This document shows positions 1-10,264 of a DNA stretch of 64,000 nucleotides, one piece after another; within the stretch, counting starts at the first letter, position 1, and every line of letters starts with the position of its first letter. Below the pieces are notes generated by a model. That model was not told the DNA's origin, did no database searches, and was given only the letters and a program-made list of their open reading frames with translations. The stretch is from Collinsella sp. (GTDB lineage Bacteria > Actinomycetota > Coriobacteriia > Coriobacteriales > Coriobacteriaceae): contig JAHYYI010000005.1 in NCBI GenBank assembly GCA_019425045.1, forward strand, positions 1 through 64,000, written 5' to 3'. A program made the position numbers and the translations under genes.

Positions 1-112
1 CCGTACATGTACGGATGAATATGGGAGGTGTTCGGATGAAGTTGCCAATCAAGGTACCTTTGTGGTGGTTTTCCAGTTTGCCAACGATATACGCGCCGGC
101 AAAAAAGTCTGC

Positions 113-118
113 TATACT
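113..118 (+). promoter_or_regulatory. putative -10 box of tRNA-Glu
   Basis: A TATACT hexamer ends 10 bases before the first base of the tRNA, where a -10 box for a transcript starting close to the mature 5' end would lie. No good -35 match is visible. The rest of positions 1-128 holds a 14-bp palindrome at the extreme left end and no convincing gene. Confidence 0.4.
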
Positions 119-128
119 CTTTCCCGCT

Positions 129-205
129 GTCCCCATCGTCTAGCGGCCAAGGACGCCACCCTTTCAAGGTGGATATCGCGGGTTCGAATCCCGCTGGGGG
201 CACCA
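129..205 (+). tRNA. tRNA-Glu (UUC anticodon)
   Basis: A cloverleaf can be drawn with a 7-bp acceptor stem (GTCCCCA with TGGGGGC), an anticodon loop CTTTCAA giving anticodon TTC (Glu), a T-arm with GGTTCGAATCC, and an encoded CCA at 203-205. A Rho-independent terminator follows 12 bases later, so it is probably a single-gene transcript. Its 3' end is duplicated downstream at 377-394. Confidence 0.95.
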
Positions 206-217
206 TTTGAAATGCAA

Positions 218-250
218 AGCCCGTTACCCTTGTGGTGACGGGCTTTTTTC
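218..250 (+). terminator. Rho-independent terminator of tRNA-Glu
   Basis: An 11-bp stem (AGCCCGTTACC with GGTGACGGGCT, one wobble pair), 5-base loop and a run of six T. Confidence 0.9.
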
Positions 251-251
251 T

Positions 252-466
252 TCTCCAACGCCGGGATTCGAACCCGACAGGGTGCGGAGCTGAGGAAACG
301 CGTAAGCGTTTTCCAGCGCAGCACGCAAGGAGCGGAGCGACGCAGCGAAAGCGGGCGGCGCCAGCCGCACGCGGACATCCCGCTGGGGGCACCACAGAAT
401 CTGAGAAGCCCGTTACCAATTCGGTGACGGGCTTTTTGCTACCCATACGCCGGGATTCGAACCCCG
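252..466. repeat. tandem duplication of tRNA-Glu 3' end plus terminator, carrying a tRNA-mimic element
   Basis: The tRNA 3' end (last 18 bases including CCA) recurs at 377-394 and the terminator recurs at 407-437, about 189-190 bp after the originals. An 18-base string beginning ACGCCGGGATTCG occurs at 258-275 and again at 447-464. Between the copies lies a GC-rich insert containing a hairpin built on AAACGC and GCGTTT (about 294-313). This resembles the core of the elements at 19541-19679 and 19753-19892. No gene is supported here; apparent ORFs are antisense readings of the tRNA-like sequence. Confidence 0.7.
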
Positions 467-493
467 AAGGCATAAAATCACACTGTCATCCAA

Positions 494-724
494 GGGCCCG
501 TGGACAAAAAATAGCAAATATGAGTACTGTTACCAATTTAGTAACAGCGATTTCATGCCATCAGAAGGCGATTTGGACACAAGGCGTCCTATGGCGGAGG
601 AATTGCAGGCATTTATCAGCTAAGTACTTGGACATATGTTGCGTAACACTGCATATTTTGCAAAAAGATAATGCTACAGGGCTTGTGACAGTACTCATAT
701 TTGACGTTTTTTGCCCACGACCCC
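494..724. repeat. MITE-like element with 38-bp imperfect terminal inverted repeats
   Basis: The arms at 494-531 and 687-724 are reverse complements with about 6 mismatches, including 16 perfect bases (CAAATATGAGTACTGT). The 155-bp interior encodes nothing recognisable. The form suggests a non-autonomous mobile or foldback element. Confidence 0.6.
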
Positions 725-782
725 TTATTGCGTGGGCGAATCAGTTGCAAAGCGGGATCCAAAGCGTCCTTCGCAAACAAAT

Positions 783-813
783 AGCCGGGGCCCGCGCGAT
801 GCGGACCCCGGCT
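783..813 (-). terminator. terminator of glutamine synthetase gene
   Basis: A 13-base imperfect GC-rich stem (AGCCGGGGCCCGC with GCGGACCCCGGCT, one mismatch) starts about 30 bases after the stop of the minus-strand glutamine synthetase gene. A short T-rich stretch follows on that strand. Confidence 0.8.
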
Positions 814-842
814 CAATACCGTGACGATATGTCGGTTACGTT

Positions 843-2930
<2,088 letters not shown>

Positions 2931-3015
2931 ACGGAACTCCCTTCGTATCGGCACCGCGTGAGAAGCGGTGTTGATTACTAACGAACGAGTCATAGATTAG
3001 GCTCGTCGTGTTTCC

Positions 3016-3036
3016 GCAACATTACCGTTATGTTGC
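3016..3036. promoter_or_regulatory. palindromic operator-like site upstream of glnN
   Basis: A perfect 7-bp inverted repeat, GCAACAT and ATGTTGC, has a 7-base spacer and lies about 85 bp upstream of the glutamine synthetase start. On the gene strand it overlaps GTAAT-N6-GAAAC, close to the actinobacterial GlnR half-site pattern GTnAC-N6-GAAAC. The regulator is an inference. Confidence 0.4.
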
Positions 3037-3141
3037 TGTCACGAAACCAATCAATGAGGTTACCGCATCGCAGCGGTATTGCCACCCTCAACAGCCAACG
3101 AACTGCATAAATTGCAGACCTCCCCGCATGGTTTAAGGGTA

Positions 3142-3217
3142 GTCAATTTGGGATGGGGCTCTATTAACTGGTATTTCGCATCAGATACCAGTCTTTATAG
3201 CCCCATCCTAGATTGAC
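3142..3217. repeat. long palindrome between glnN and metF
   Basis: Two 33-base arms (3142-3174 and 3185-3217) with a 10-base loop match at about 27 of 33 positions, including GGATGGGGCT. It lies between the divergent glnN and metF promoters, so it is not a terminator for either gene. It may be a foldback element. The rest of 2931-3356 holds only promoter-type sequence. Confidence 0.65.
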
Positions 3218-3356
3218 CGCTCTGCTATAGGGAATGTCGATAGCAAGGCATCTTTGATTGGTATCCCCGAATAGCGAGTGAAACTCCACCGTGACACAGT
3301 GGTGCTGTAGAATCCTTACAACACATCACACTATTACGTATCTAAAGGAGCACGAT

Positions 3357-4229
3357 ATGCGCGTCGACGAGGTTTTTAAGCAGGCAGCATCCCAGGGCAC
3401 CGCACCCGTTTCGTTTGAGATGTTCCCGCCCAAGGGCGAGCTGACCCTCGACACGGCTCGCGAAGTGGCAGGCAATCTGTGCAAGCTTTCGCCGAGCTTT
3501 GTCTCGGTCACCTGCTCTGCCGGCGGCTCGGGCAACGGCGCCACCACCGCCCCCATCGCGCATATGATTACGAGCGAATTCAATACGCCCTCGGTGGCGC
3601 ACCTTACCTGCGTTGGCCGCACGCATGCCGACATCGCCGCCAAGATCGACGAATACCGCTCCGCCGGCGTAGAAAATGTGCTGGCCCTGCGCGGTGATCT
3701 TCCCGCTGGCGCGACCGAGGACGACAAGCCCGCCTCGGACTACGCCTACGCCCGCGACCTCATCCCCGAGCTCGTCGACGCCGGCTTTTGCGTGGGCGCC
3801 GCGGCCTACCCCGAGGGCCACATTGCCTGTGAGGACCTCAACGCTTCGGTCGAATACCTCAAGCAAAAACAGGACGCCGGCGCGAGCTTCTTTGTGACGC
3901 AGCTCTTCTTTGACAACGAGTGCTTCTACCGCTTCCGCGAGCTTGCCGACAAGGCGGGCATCACGGTGCCCATCACCGCGGGCATCATGCCGTTTATGGG
4001 CAAGTCCCAGATCAGCCGCATGGTCTTTATGTGCGGCGCATCGCTGCCCTCCCCCGTCATCAAGATTCTCGCCAAGTACGAGAACGACCCCGAGAGCCTG
4101 CAGGCAGCCGGTGTAGATTATGCCGCCCGTCAGCTTTGCGACCTTAAGGAGCACGGTGCCGCCGGTCTGCACCTGTACACTATGAATCGTCCTGCGATCG
4201 CCGCGACCATTATGGAGCGCCTGGGGTAA
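3357..4229 (+). CDS. metF: methylenetetrahydrofolate reductase
   Basis: Reduces 5,10-methylene-THF to 5-methyl-THF, the methyl donor for methionine synthase. The 290-residue length fits bacterial MetF. Family motifs are FEMFPPKGE near the N terminus, SVTCSAGGSGNG, VLALRGDLP, AAYPEGH and FFVTQLFFDNECFYRF. The start at MRVDEVFK is preceded by AAAGGAG; the open frame extends 22 codons upstream without a site. Its stop overlaps the next start (TAATG), so it is translationally coupled to the MetH reactivation protein, and metH follows. The three form a methionine-synthesis operon. Confidence 0.96.
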   Translation: MRVDEVFKQAASQGTAPVSFEMFPPKGELTLDTAREVAGNLCKLSPSFVSVTCSAGGSGNGATTAPIAHMITSEFNTPSVAHLTCVGRTHADIAAKIDEYRSAGVENVLALRGDLPAGATEDDKPASDYAYARDLIPELVDAGFCVGAAAYPEGHIACEDLNASVEYLKQKQDAGASFFVTQLFFDNECFYRFRELADKAGITVPITAGIMPFMGKSQISRMVFMCGASLPSPVIKILAKYENDPESLQAAGVDYAARQLCDLKEHGAAGLHLYTMNRPAIAATIMERLG

Positions 4230-5017
4230 TGGAAAAACCGCACATCGATACAACCGCTGTCGAAGTGCCGGCCGACCTTGCGTCGCCGGCGCTTTACCGT
4301 GTCGATGCTGCGCACCATCCCCGTGTCGACCGTGCCGAGATGCTGCGGTATCTGGGCTACGGCGGCCAGCAGATTGAGCCCGAGCTGTCACGACGTATTG
4401 AGCTTGTGGTCGAGCGCCTTGAGCTGGACATTGAGCCCCGCGGCGTGCGGCGCGTGTTTACCGTCGATGCCACGGGCGTGGACGAGCAGGGAGAGCCTTG
4501 CATCCGTCTGGTTGGCACCAACGTTGAGCTGCGCGGTCGCGACATCTATCGACATCTCAAGGACGCCCGCATGGCCGCGCTCATGGCATGCACCCTCGGC
4601 ATGGACGCCGAGCGTCGTCTGCGCACCACGGGAGCCCAGCAGCCCCTAGAGGGAGCCGTGCTCGACGCCGCATGCTCTGCCTATGTAGAAGCCGCCGTTG
4701 AGCAAATGGACCAGCAGGTCAAGACGGACGCCGCCGTTCATGGGCTCGCCGGCAACTGGCGCTTTAGTCCCGGCTATGGCGACTGCCCGCTCTCGGCCCA
4801 GCGCTCGATCGTGAATGCGCTCAACGCCACGCGGCTCATCGGGCTTACCGTCACGCCCACCAGCCTGCTCATGCCCACCAAGAGCGTGACCGCGGTGATT
4901 GGTCTGTTTGACGGCGAAGTCCACGACGCCCAGAGCCGCCCCACCTGCAATATCTGCCGCATGCGTGAGCACTGCCGCTTCCGCGCCGCCCACACCACCT
5001 GCTATTCCAGCCATTAG
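4229..5017 (+). CDS. free-standing methionine synthase reactivation-domain protein
   Basis: 262 residues resembling the C-terminal AdoMet-binding activation domain of cobalamin-dependent methionine synthase. That domain remethylates oxidised cob(II)alamin using SAM and an electron donor. Supporting motifs are FSPGYGDCPL (about 183-192) and LTVTPTSLLMPTKSVTAVIGL (about 209-229, matching the family TPxxxMxPxKSVTAVIG pattern). The C terminus has a cysteine cluster CNICRMREHCRF that could hold metal. The adjacent MetH lacks this domain, so the two proteins together make one complete MetH. It is coupled by a TAATG overlap to metF and ends 9 bases before metH. Confidence 0.88.
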   Translation: MEKPHIDTTAVEVPADLASPALYRVDAAHHPRVDRAEMLRYLGYGGQQIEPELSRRIELVVERLELDIEPRGVRRVFTVDATGVDEQGEPCIRLVGTNVELRGRDIYRHLKDARMAALMACTLGMDAERRLRTTGAQQPLEGAVLDAACSAYVEAAVEQMDQQVKTDAAVHGLAGNWRFSPGYGDCPLSAQRSIVNALNATRLIGLTVTPTSLLMPTKSVTAVIGLFDGEVHDAQSRPTCNICRMREHCRFRAAHTTCYSSH

Positions 5018-5026
5018 GAGCCCCCG

Positions 5027-7585
5027 ATGTTTACTCCGCTTATCACTCATGATCTGGACGGTGCCGCGCTGGCGGCACCCGTTGATGCCGCACGCCGTAA
5101 TGGCGCCACGTACAAGACGCGCACGATCGACGACCTTCGCATTAAGGACGATCGCCTGTGTGCGGCCATCGAGGGCACGGGACACCTGCTGTTCGACGGC
5201 GGCATGGGCACCATGCTGCAGGCGGCCGGCATGAAGGCCGGCGCCCTGCCCGAGCTGCTCAACTTTGAGGAGCCACAGGTCATTACCGATATCCAGCGCC
5301 AGTACGTCGAGGCTGGCTGCGACGTAATCACCGCCAACACCTTTGGCGCCAACGCCCACAAGCTCGACGGCGCCGCCACCGTGGCAGATGTCTTTGCCGC
5401 CGCCGTCGCCTGCGCCCGCGCGGCCGGCGCCCACTACGTCGCCGGCGATATCGGCCCCATCGGCGCGCTGCTTCGCCCCTTGGGTACCCTCAGCTTCGAC
5501 GAGGCCTATGACCTCTTTGCCGAGGAAGTGCGCGCCGGCGTCGCCGCGGGTGTGGACCTCTTTATTATCGAGACTATGACCGACCTGGCCGAGATCAAGG
5601 CGGCCGTCCTCGCCTGCCGCGAGAACTCCGACCTGCCCGTCTTTGCCACCATGACCTTTGAGGAAGACGGTCGCACCTTCCTGGGCACGAGTCCCGAGGT
5701 TGCCGCCATCACGCTCGATGCCATCGGCGCCGATGTCCTGGGCATCAACTGCAGCCAGGGCCCGGCCGAGCTCCGGGGACTCGCTGCACGCATGCTCACC
5801 GTTACCGACAAGCCCATCATGGTGCAGGCCAACGCAGGACTGCCCCGCGTGGACGACGACGGCAACACCGTCTTTGATATCCAGGCGCCCGAGTACGCCG
5901 CGGCCGTCGCCGGCATGATCAAGGATGGCGTGAGCGTCGTGGGCGGTTGCTGCGGCACCACGCCCGTGCACATGGCGGCCTTGCGCACGCTTATCGACAA
6001 CCACACGCCCAGTCCGCGCCATCGCAAGCCCAGCATGTCGGTCACGAGCGCCCAGACGGTCGTGGACCTTCCCTGCGATGGCCACAAGATCGCCGTCATC
6101 GGCGAGCGCATCAATCCCACCGGCAAAAAGCGCCTGCAGCAGGCCCTGCGCGACGGCGATCTGGACTACGTCGTAAGTCAGGGCATCAGCCAGCAAGAAC
6201 AGGGCGCCGATATCCTGGACGTTAACGTGGGCCTGCCCGAGATCGACGAGGTCAAGATTATCCAGCAGGCCACCGAGCAGCTCCAGGGCTCCACGCTCCT
6301 GCCGCTGCAGATTGACTCCACCGATCCCGCCGCTGTCGAGGCCGCCGTACGCCGCTACGCCGGCAAGCCCATCATCAACTCGGTCAACGGCAAGCAGCAG
6401 ATCATGGATGAGATCTTTCCGCTGGTCGCCCACTATGGAACCAATGTCGTCGGCCTCACGCTCGACGAAGGCGGCATCCCCGATACCGCCGAGGCTCGCT
6501 TCGCCATCGCCGAGCGCATCGTGGCCGAGGCCGCCCGCTACGGCATCGGCCCGGACCGCATCCTCATCGACTGCCTGGTCATGACCGCCTCGACCAACCA
6601 GCGCCAGGCTGAGCAGATCCTGCGCGCCATGTCTATGTGCAAGGAGCGCCTGGGCGTCAAATGCGCACTCGGCGTGTCGAACATCAGCTTTGGCCTGCCC
6701 GCGCGGCCGCTGCTGGGCTCGGTCTTTTTGGCCGCCGCCTTTGGTGCAGGTCTGGACGCCCCCATCATGAACCCGGGTTCCAAGCGCTTTATGGATACCG
6801 TCTACAGCTATCGCGTGCTGAGCGTTGAGGACGAGGGCTCGACCGGATACATCGAGCGCTACGCTGGCTGGACCGATCCGTATAAGATCGCCGCGAACCC
6901 GGCAGCGGCCCAGACCGCATCGACCGACGCCGCGCCCGCTGCTGACACCGCCGGCACCGACGGCAACGACGACCCCATCCGCCACATGGTCGTCTCGGGC
7001 CGCAAGGGCGAAATTGCGGCCGAGACCGAGCGCCTGCTGGCCGACCACGACGCTATGGAACTCATCAACAATCACTTTATCCCCGCCCTCGACGAGGTCG
7101 GAGTCCTCTTTGACCAGGGCAAGTTCTTCTTGCCGCAGCTCATGGCCTCGGCCGAGGCCGCGCGCGTGGGCTTCGATACCATCAAACGCCTGATGCCCGC
7201 CGGCGAGATTGCCGACAAGGGTAAGATCTGCGTGGCCACCGTCAAGGGCGACATCCACGATATTGGCAAGAACATCGTCAAAATGCTGCTCGACAACTAC
7301 GGCTACACCGTCTTTGACCTTGGCCGCGACGTCGATCCACAGGAGGTACTCAAGACCGTCAAGGAGCGTGACATCAAGCTCGTCGGCCTCTCGGCGCTTA
7401 TGACTACCACCGTCGTGGCCATGGAAGAGACCATCAAACTGCTTCATGCCGAGGTGCCGGGCGTCAAGATCATCGTAGGCGGCGCCGTACTCACCCCCGA
7501 ATACGCCAAGCAGATCGGCGCGGACTACTACGCCAAGGACGCCGCCGAGAGCGCTCGTATCGCCGAAGAGGTCTTTGGGCAGTAA
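5027..7585 (+). CDS. metH: cobalamin-dependent methionine synthase without reactivation domain
   Basis: Transfers a methyl group from methyl-THF to homocysteine through cobalamin. Modules in order: an unusual lead of about 50 residues; homocysteine-binding barrel (about 55-325; FDGGMGTML, the zinc ligand in GINCSQG, and GGCCGTTP); pterin-binding domain (about 345-610; GERINPTGKK, DVNVGLPE, DSTDPAAVEAA); a linker rich in Ala and Thr; cobalamin cap and B12-binding Rossmann domain (about 650-852), with the cobalt-ligand motif DIHDIGKNIVKMLL and VGLSALMTTTV. At 852 residues it is about 370 shorter than E. coli MetH and lacks only the SAM-binding domain, which the preceding gene supplies. The site AGGAG lies 7 bases before the ATG. 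Confidence 0.96.
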   Translation: MFTPLITHDLDGAALAAPVDAARRNGATYKTRTIDDLRIKDDRLCAAIEGTGHLLFDGGMGTMLQAAGMKAGALPELLNFEEPQVITDIQRQYVEAGCDVITANTFGANAHKLDGAATVADVFAAAVACARAAGAHYVAGDIGPIGALLRPLGTLSFDEAYDLFAEEVRAGVAAGVDLFIIETMTDLAEIKAAVLACRENSDLPVFATMTFEEDGRTFLGTSPEVAAITLDAIGADVLGINCSQGPAELRGLAARMLTVTDKPIMVQANAGLPRVDDDGNTVFDIQAPEYAAAVAGMIKDGVSVVGGCCGTTPVHMAALRTLIDNHTPSPRHRKPSMSVTSAQTVVDLPCDGHKIAVIGERINPTGKKRLQQALRDGDLDYVVSQGISQQEQGADILDVNVGLPEIDEVKIIQQATEQLQGSTLLPLQIDSTDPAAVEAAVRRYAGKPIINSVNGKQQIMDEIFPLVAHYGTNVVGLTLDEGGIPDTAEARFAIAERIVAEAARYGIGPDRILIDCLVMTASTNQRQAEQILRAMSMCKERLGVKCALGVSNISFGLPARPLLGSVFLAAAFGAGLDAPIMNPGSKRFMDTVYSYRVLSVEDEGSTGYIERYAGWTDPYKIAANPAAAQTASTDAAPAADTAGTDGNDDPIRHMVVSGRKGEIAAETERLLADHDAMELINNHFIPALDEVGVLFDQGKFFLPQLMASAEAARVGFDTIKRLMPAGEIADKGKICVATVKGDIHDIGKNIVKMLLDNYGYTVFDLGRDVDPQEVLKTVKERDIKLVGLSALMTTTVVAMEETIKLLHAEVPGVKIIVGGAVLTPEYAKQIGADYYAKDAAESARIAEEVFGQ

Positions 7586-7610
7586 CACAACGGAAACAAC
7601 CAAGCACCAA

Positions 7611-7648
7611 AACGTGCCGCACGCGCCACTTGGCACGTGCGGCACGTT
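7611..7648. repeat. 13-bp perfect inverted repeat after metH
   Basis: Arms AACGTGCCGCACG and CGTGCGGCACGTT are separated by 12 bases in the 108-bp gap between metH and the UPF0210 gene. It lacks a clear T run on the plus strand. It could be a weak terminator for the met operon or an operator for the next gene. Confidence 0.6.
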
Positions 7649-7693
7649 AGAATAGAAAAGACTAAGCTCGTTTTGGCAGATAGGAGCGCAAGG

Positions 7694-9058
7694 ATGGCGA
7701 TCACGCCCGCAGAAATCGCGGAAACCCGCGGCATGGTTGAGGAGCAGAACCTCGACATCAGGACCATCACCATGGGTGTTTCGCTCATGGGTTGCGGTGA
7801 CGAGAACCTCGACCGCATGTGCACGAAGATCTACGACCACGTGACGCACACGGCTGAGCATCTGGTCGAGACCGCCGAGAACCTCGAGCGCGAGTACGGT
7901 ATCCCCATCGTCAACAAGCGCGTCTCCGTCACCCCGGTGGCGCAGATCGCCGCGTGTTGCAAGGATGAGGACCTCACCCCCATCGCGCACGCCCTCGACC
8001 GCGCGGCCGAGACCCTCGGCATCGACTACCTGGGCGGCTTCTCCGCGCTCGTCCAGAAGGGCATCGGCGACGCCGACCGCCGTGTCATCCAGTCCATCCC
8101 GCAGGCGCTCGCCACCACGAGTCGTGTCTGCTCCAGCGTCAATGTCGCCAGTCTGCGTGCCGGCATCAACATGGACGCCGTACTCATGGCTGCGCAGACC
8201 ATCATCGACGCCGCTAAGCTCACGGCCGACCAGGACTCCGTCGGCGCCTCCAAGTTTGTCTGCTTTGCCAACATGGTCGAGGACTCCCCGTTTATGGCGG
8301 GCGCTGTCCACGGCGGTGGCGAGGCCGACGCCGTCATCAACGTGGGTGTCTCGGGCCCCGGCGTTATGGCCGCAGCCCTGGAGACGCTGCCCGATTCCGC
8401 ATCGATGATGGAGGTCGCCGAGAAGATTAAGCAGACCGCCTTTAAGATCACCCGCGCCGGCGAGCTCATGAGCCGCGAGGCCGCCCATCGCCTGGGTGTC
8501 GAGAAGGGCATCGTCGACCTGTCGCTGGCGCCTACGCCTGCCATCGGCGACTCCGTCGCGCGCATCCTCGAGATCATCGGTGTTGGCACCTGCGGTGGCC
8601 CCGGCACGACCTGCGCACTCGCCATGCTCAACGATGCCGTCAAGAAGGGCGGCGTCATGGCCAGCTCCAGCGTGGGCGGCCTCTCGGGCGCTTTTATCCC
8701 CGTGTCCGAGGACGCCGGCATGATCGCCGCCGTCGAGGCTGGCGCGCTTTCGCTCGAGAAGCTCGAGGCCATGACCTGCGTGTGCTCCGTTGGCCTGGAC
8801 ATGATCGCCATCCCCGGCGACACCCCGGTCGAGACCATCGCCGGCATCATCGCCGACGAGATGGCTATCGGCGTCATCAACAACAAGACCACGGCCGTCC
8901 GCGTGATTCCCGCCATCGGCAAGGGCGTGGGTGACTGCGTCGAGTACGGCGGCCTGTTCGGCCGTGCACCCATCATGCCGGTGAACCCCAACGCCGGCAC
9001 TGTGCTTGCCCACCGCGGTGGACGCTTCCCGGCACCACTGAACTCGCTGAAGAACTAG
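7694..9058 (+). CDS. UPF0210 (DUF711) family protein
   Basis: 454 residues, the usual length for this family of unknown function, whose fold resembles glycyl radical enzymes. Conserved stretches include RTITMGVSLMGC (about 21-32), GIPIVNKRVSVTPV (about 75-88), VHGGGEADAVINVGVSGPGV (about 206-225), the alanine- and glycine-rich MASSSVGGLSGAFIPVSEDAG, and a C-terminal GGRFPAPLNSLKN. The start follows AGGAG with a 9-base spacing. An ACT-domain partner often precedes this gene in other genomes; none is seen here. No catalytic role can be assigned. Confidence 0.92.
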   Translation: MAITPAEIAETRGMVEEQNLDIRTITMGVSLMGCGDENLDRMCTKIYDHVTHTAEHLVETAENLEREYGIPIVNKRVSVTPVAQIAACCKDEDLTPIAHALDRAAETLGIDYLGGFSALVQKGIGDADRRVIQSIPQALATTSRVCSSVNVASLRAGINMDAVLMAAQTIIDAAKLTADQDSVGASKFVCFANMVEDSPFMAGAVHGGGEADAVINVGVSGPGVMAAALETLPDSASMMEVAEKIKQTAFKITRAGELMSREAAHRLGVEKGIVDLSLAPTPAIGDSVARILEIIGVGTCGGPGTTCALAMLNDAVKKGGVMASSSVGGLSGAFIPVSEDAGMIAAVEAGALSLEKLEAMTCVCSVGLDMIAIPGDTPVETIAGIIADEMAIGVINNKTTAVRVIPAIGKGVGDCVEYGGLFGRAPIMPVNPNAGTVLAHRGGRFPAPLNSLKN

Positions 9059-9076
9059 CTGAGGGGTTCGGGCGAG

Positions 9077-9208
9077 GAGCCCCGGGGAGGGCAAATATAT
9101 AAGGTCGCCTGCTCGGACAGTCCTGACTCGCACGGAGAGCACATTAAGTGCTCTCCGGCTCGTGCGGAACTCGCGATCGACCTTATATATTTGCCCTCCC
9201 CGGGGCTC
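9077..9208. repeat. 132-bp foldback element with perfect 31-bp terminal inverted repeats
   Basis: Arms at 9077-9107 and 9178-9208 are perfect reverse complements (GAGCCCCGGGGAGGG followed by CAAATATATAAGGTCG). A second perfect 9-bp hairpin (GGAGAGCAC, loop ATTAA, GTGCTCTCC) sits at 9134-9156 in the centre. It encodes nothing. The start lies 18 bases after the UPF0210 stop, so it may act as a terminator, but the perfection and nested structure suggest a mobile or REP-like element. Confidence 0.8.
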
Positions 9209-9325
9209 CCGCACAACGGGACCTCAGTTGGGTTCTATCCCGGTTGCAGTCGCTTCGCTCCTGCACCACTTGGCTGGTGCGGCGGTTTGGCGTTGGAACG
9301 GTTCTTTTTCTGATATATGCTGGTT

Positions 9326-9357
9326 GCGGCTCTTCTTTTGGGAGGAGTCGCTTTTTT
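9326..9357 (+). terminator. terminator-like hairpin in leader of methyltransferase gene
   Basis: A 10-bp stem with wobble pairs (GCGGCTCTTC with GAGGAGTCGC) is followed by a run of six T. It ends only 20 bases before the GTG start of the methyltransferase, which suggests attenuation rather than ordinary termination. The sequence from 9209 to 9325 holds no gene. Confidence 0.55.
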
Positions 9358-9376
9358 GTTGCTAGGAGGTTGGCCC

Positions 9377-10264
9377 GTGGTTGATGGGGACGCTCGCTCT
9401 GAGCTTCTTTCCGCTGATTGGAATGGCGAGTGGATGCGCCTGCAGGCTGGTCGGCGGCGGGCTGATGATTCTTTTGAGTGGGATAAAAGGGCTCGGCATT
9501 TTCGGCCGCTTGAGACTGCTCCGTATGCCCGGGACTTTATGAAGCTGTTGGCGTTAAAGCCTGGTGAATCCGTGCTTGATATGGGGTGTGGAGCTGGGTC
9601 GATTGCTATTCCGCTTGCTCAGGCTGGGCATCCTGTGATTGCAGCCGACTTCTCCCCCGCTATGTTGGGCACCCTTGATGCCGGCATTGAGTATTACGGG
9701 CTCGAGGGGCGCATAACGCCGCTTGAGCTTGCTTGGGATGATGATTGGGATTTGGTTGGACCGGTCGCGAAAGCGGTAGATGTTGCCTTTGCCAGTCGTT
9801 CTGTCACCACGACCAACCTAAAAGGCGCGCTTGCCAAGCTTGATCGAACGGCTCGTCGCCGTTGTGCTGTCACGATGGTCGCCAACTCCAGCCCGCGCTA
9901 TGATCTGCACTTGATGAACGCTATCGGCGCCTCGGTTACCTGCAGTAATGGCTTTGTGTACGCCTTCAACATCCTCATTCAGATGGGTGCCCTGCCGCAG
10001 GTCACGTACTTTGAATCGCCGCGTCGCGATACCTTCGACAGCCTTGAAGCGGGCGTGGCGGACTTTTCCCGCATGCTTGAGCATGGCAACGAGGATAAGG
10101 TCGACCGTCTGCGCGACTACATCGCCCAACACATGATCGAGAATCCCCATGCCGGTGAGCCGGGCTCCAAGGGTGTGCCGCAGGGACGCTACATGCTCGA
10201 CCACGTCCGCAAGGTCCGTTGGGCATTTATTGCATGGGATCCAGTCTCTGCGCCCAGCTCATAG
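9377..10264 (+). CDS. class I SAM-dependent methyltransferase
   Basis: A 295-residue predicted methyltransferase. The SAM-binding motif I is VLDMGCGAGSIAIPLA (about 73-88), followed by the acidic end of strand 2 (VIAADFSPAML) and a GPVAKAVDVAFASRS region equivalent to motif IV. The C-terminal half is unfamiliar and could set substrate choice. I chose the GTG at 9377 because AGGAGG lies 9 bases upstream; the open frame extends 20 codons upstream through the terminator hairpin, which is unlikely to be translated. The substrate is unknown. Confidence 0.82.
   Translation: MVDGDARSELLSADWNGEWMRLQAGRRRADDSFEWDKRARHFRPLETAPYARDFMKLLALKPGESVLDMGCGAGSIAIPLAQAGHPVIAADFSPAMLGTLDAGIEYYGLEGRITPLELAWDDDWDLVGPVAKAVDVAFASRSVTTTNLKGALAKLDRTARRRCAVTMVANSSPRYDLHLMNAIGASVTCSNGFVYAFNILIQMGALPQVTYFESPRRDTFDSLEAGVADFSRMLEHGNEDKVDRLRDYIAQHMIENPHAGEPGSKGVPQGRYMLDHVRKVRWAFIAWDPVSAPSS

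Noticed and set aside
36..143. A 35-codon ORF after GGAGG at the left end
   Set aside because: It runs into the tRNA, has no conserved features and its stop lies inside the tRNA D-arm region.
112..378. Small ORFs over tRNA-Glu encoding GIRTRDIHL-like peptides
   Set aside because: These are antisense readings of tRNA sequence, a common false gene call.
4646..9214. A 1522-codon open frame on the minus strand opposite the methionine operon
   Set aside because: It is antisense to three well-supported genes, has no family motif and biased His/Gly/Asp composition. It is a GC-rich shadow frame.
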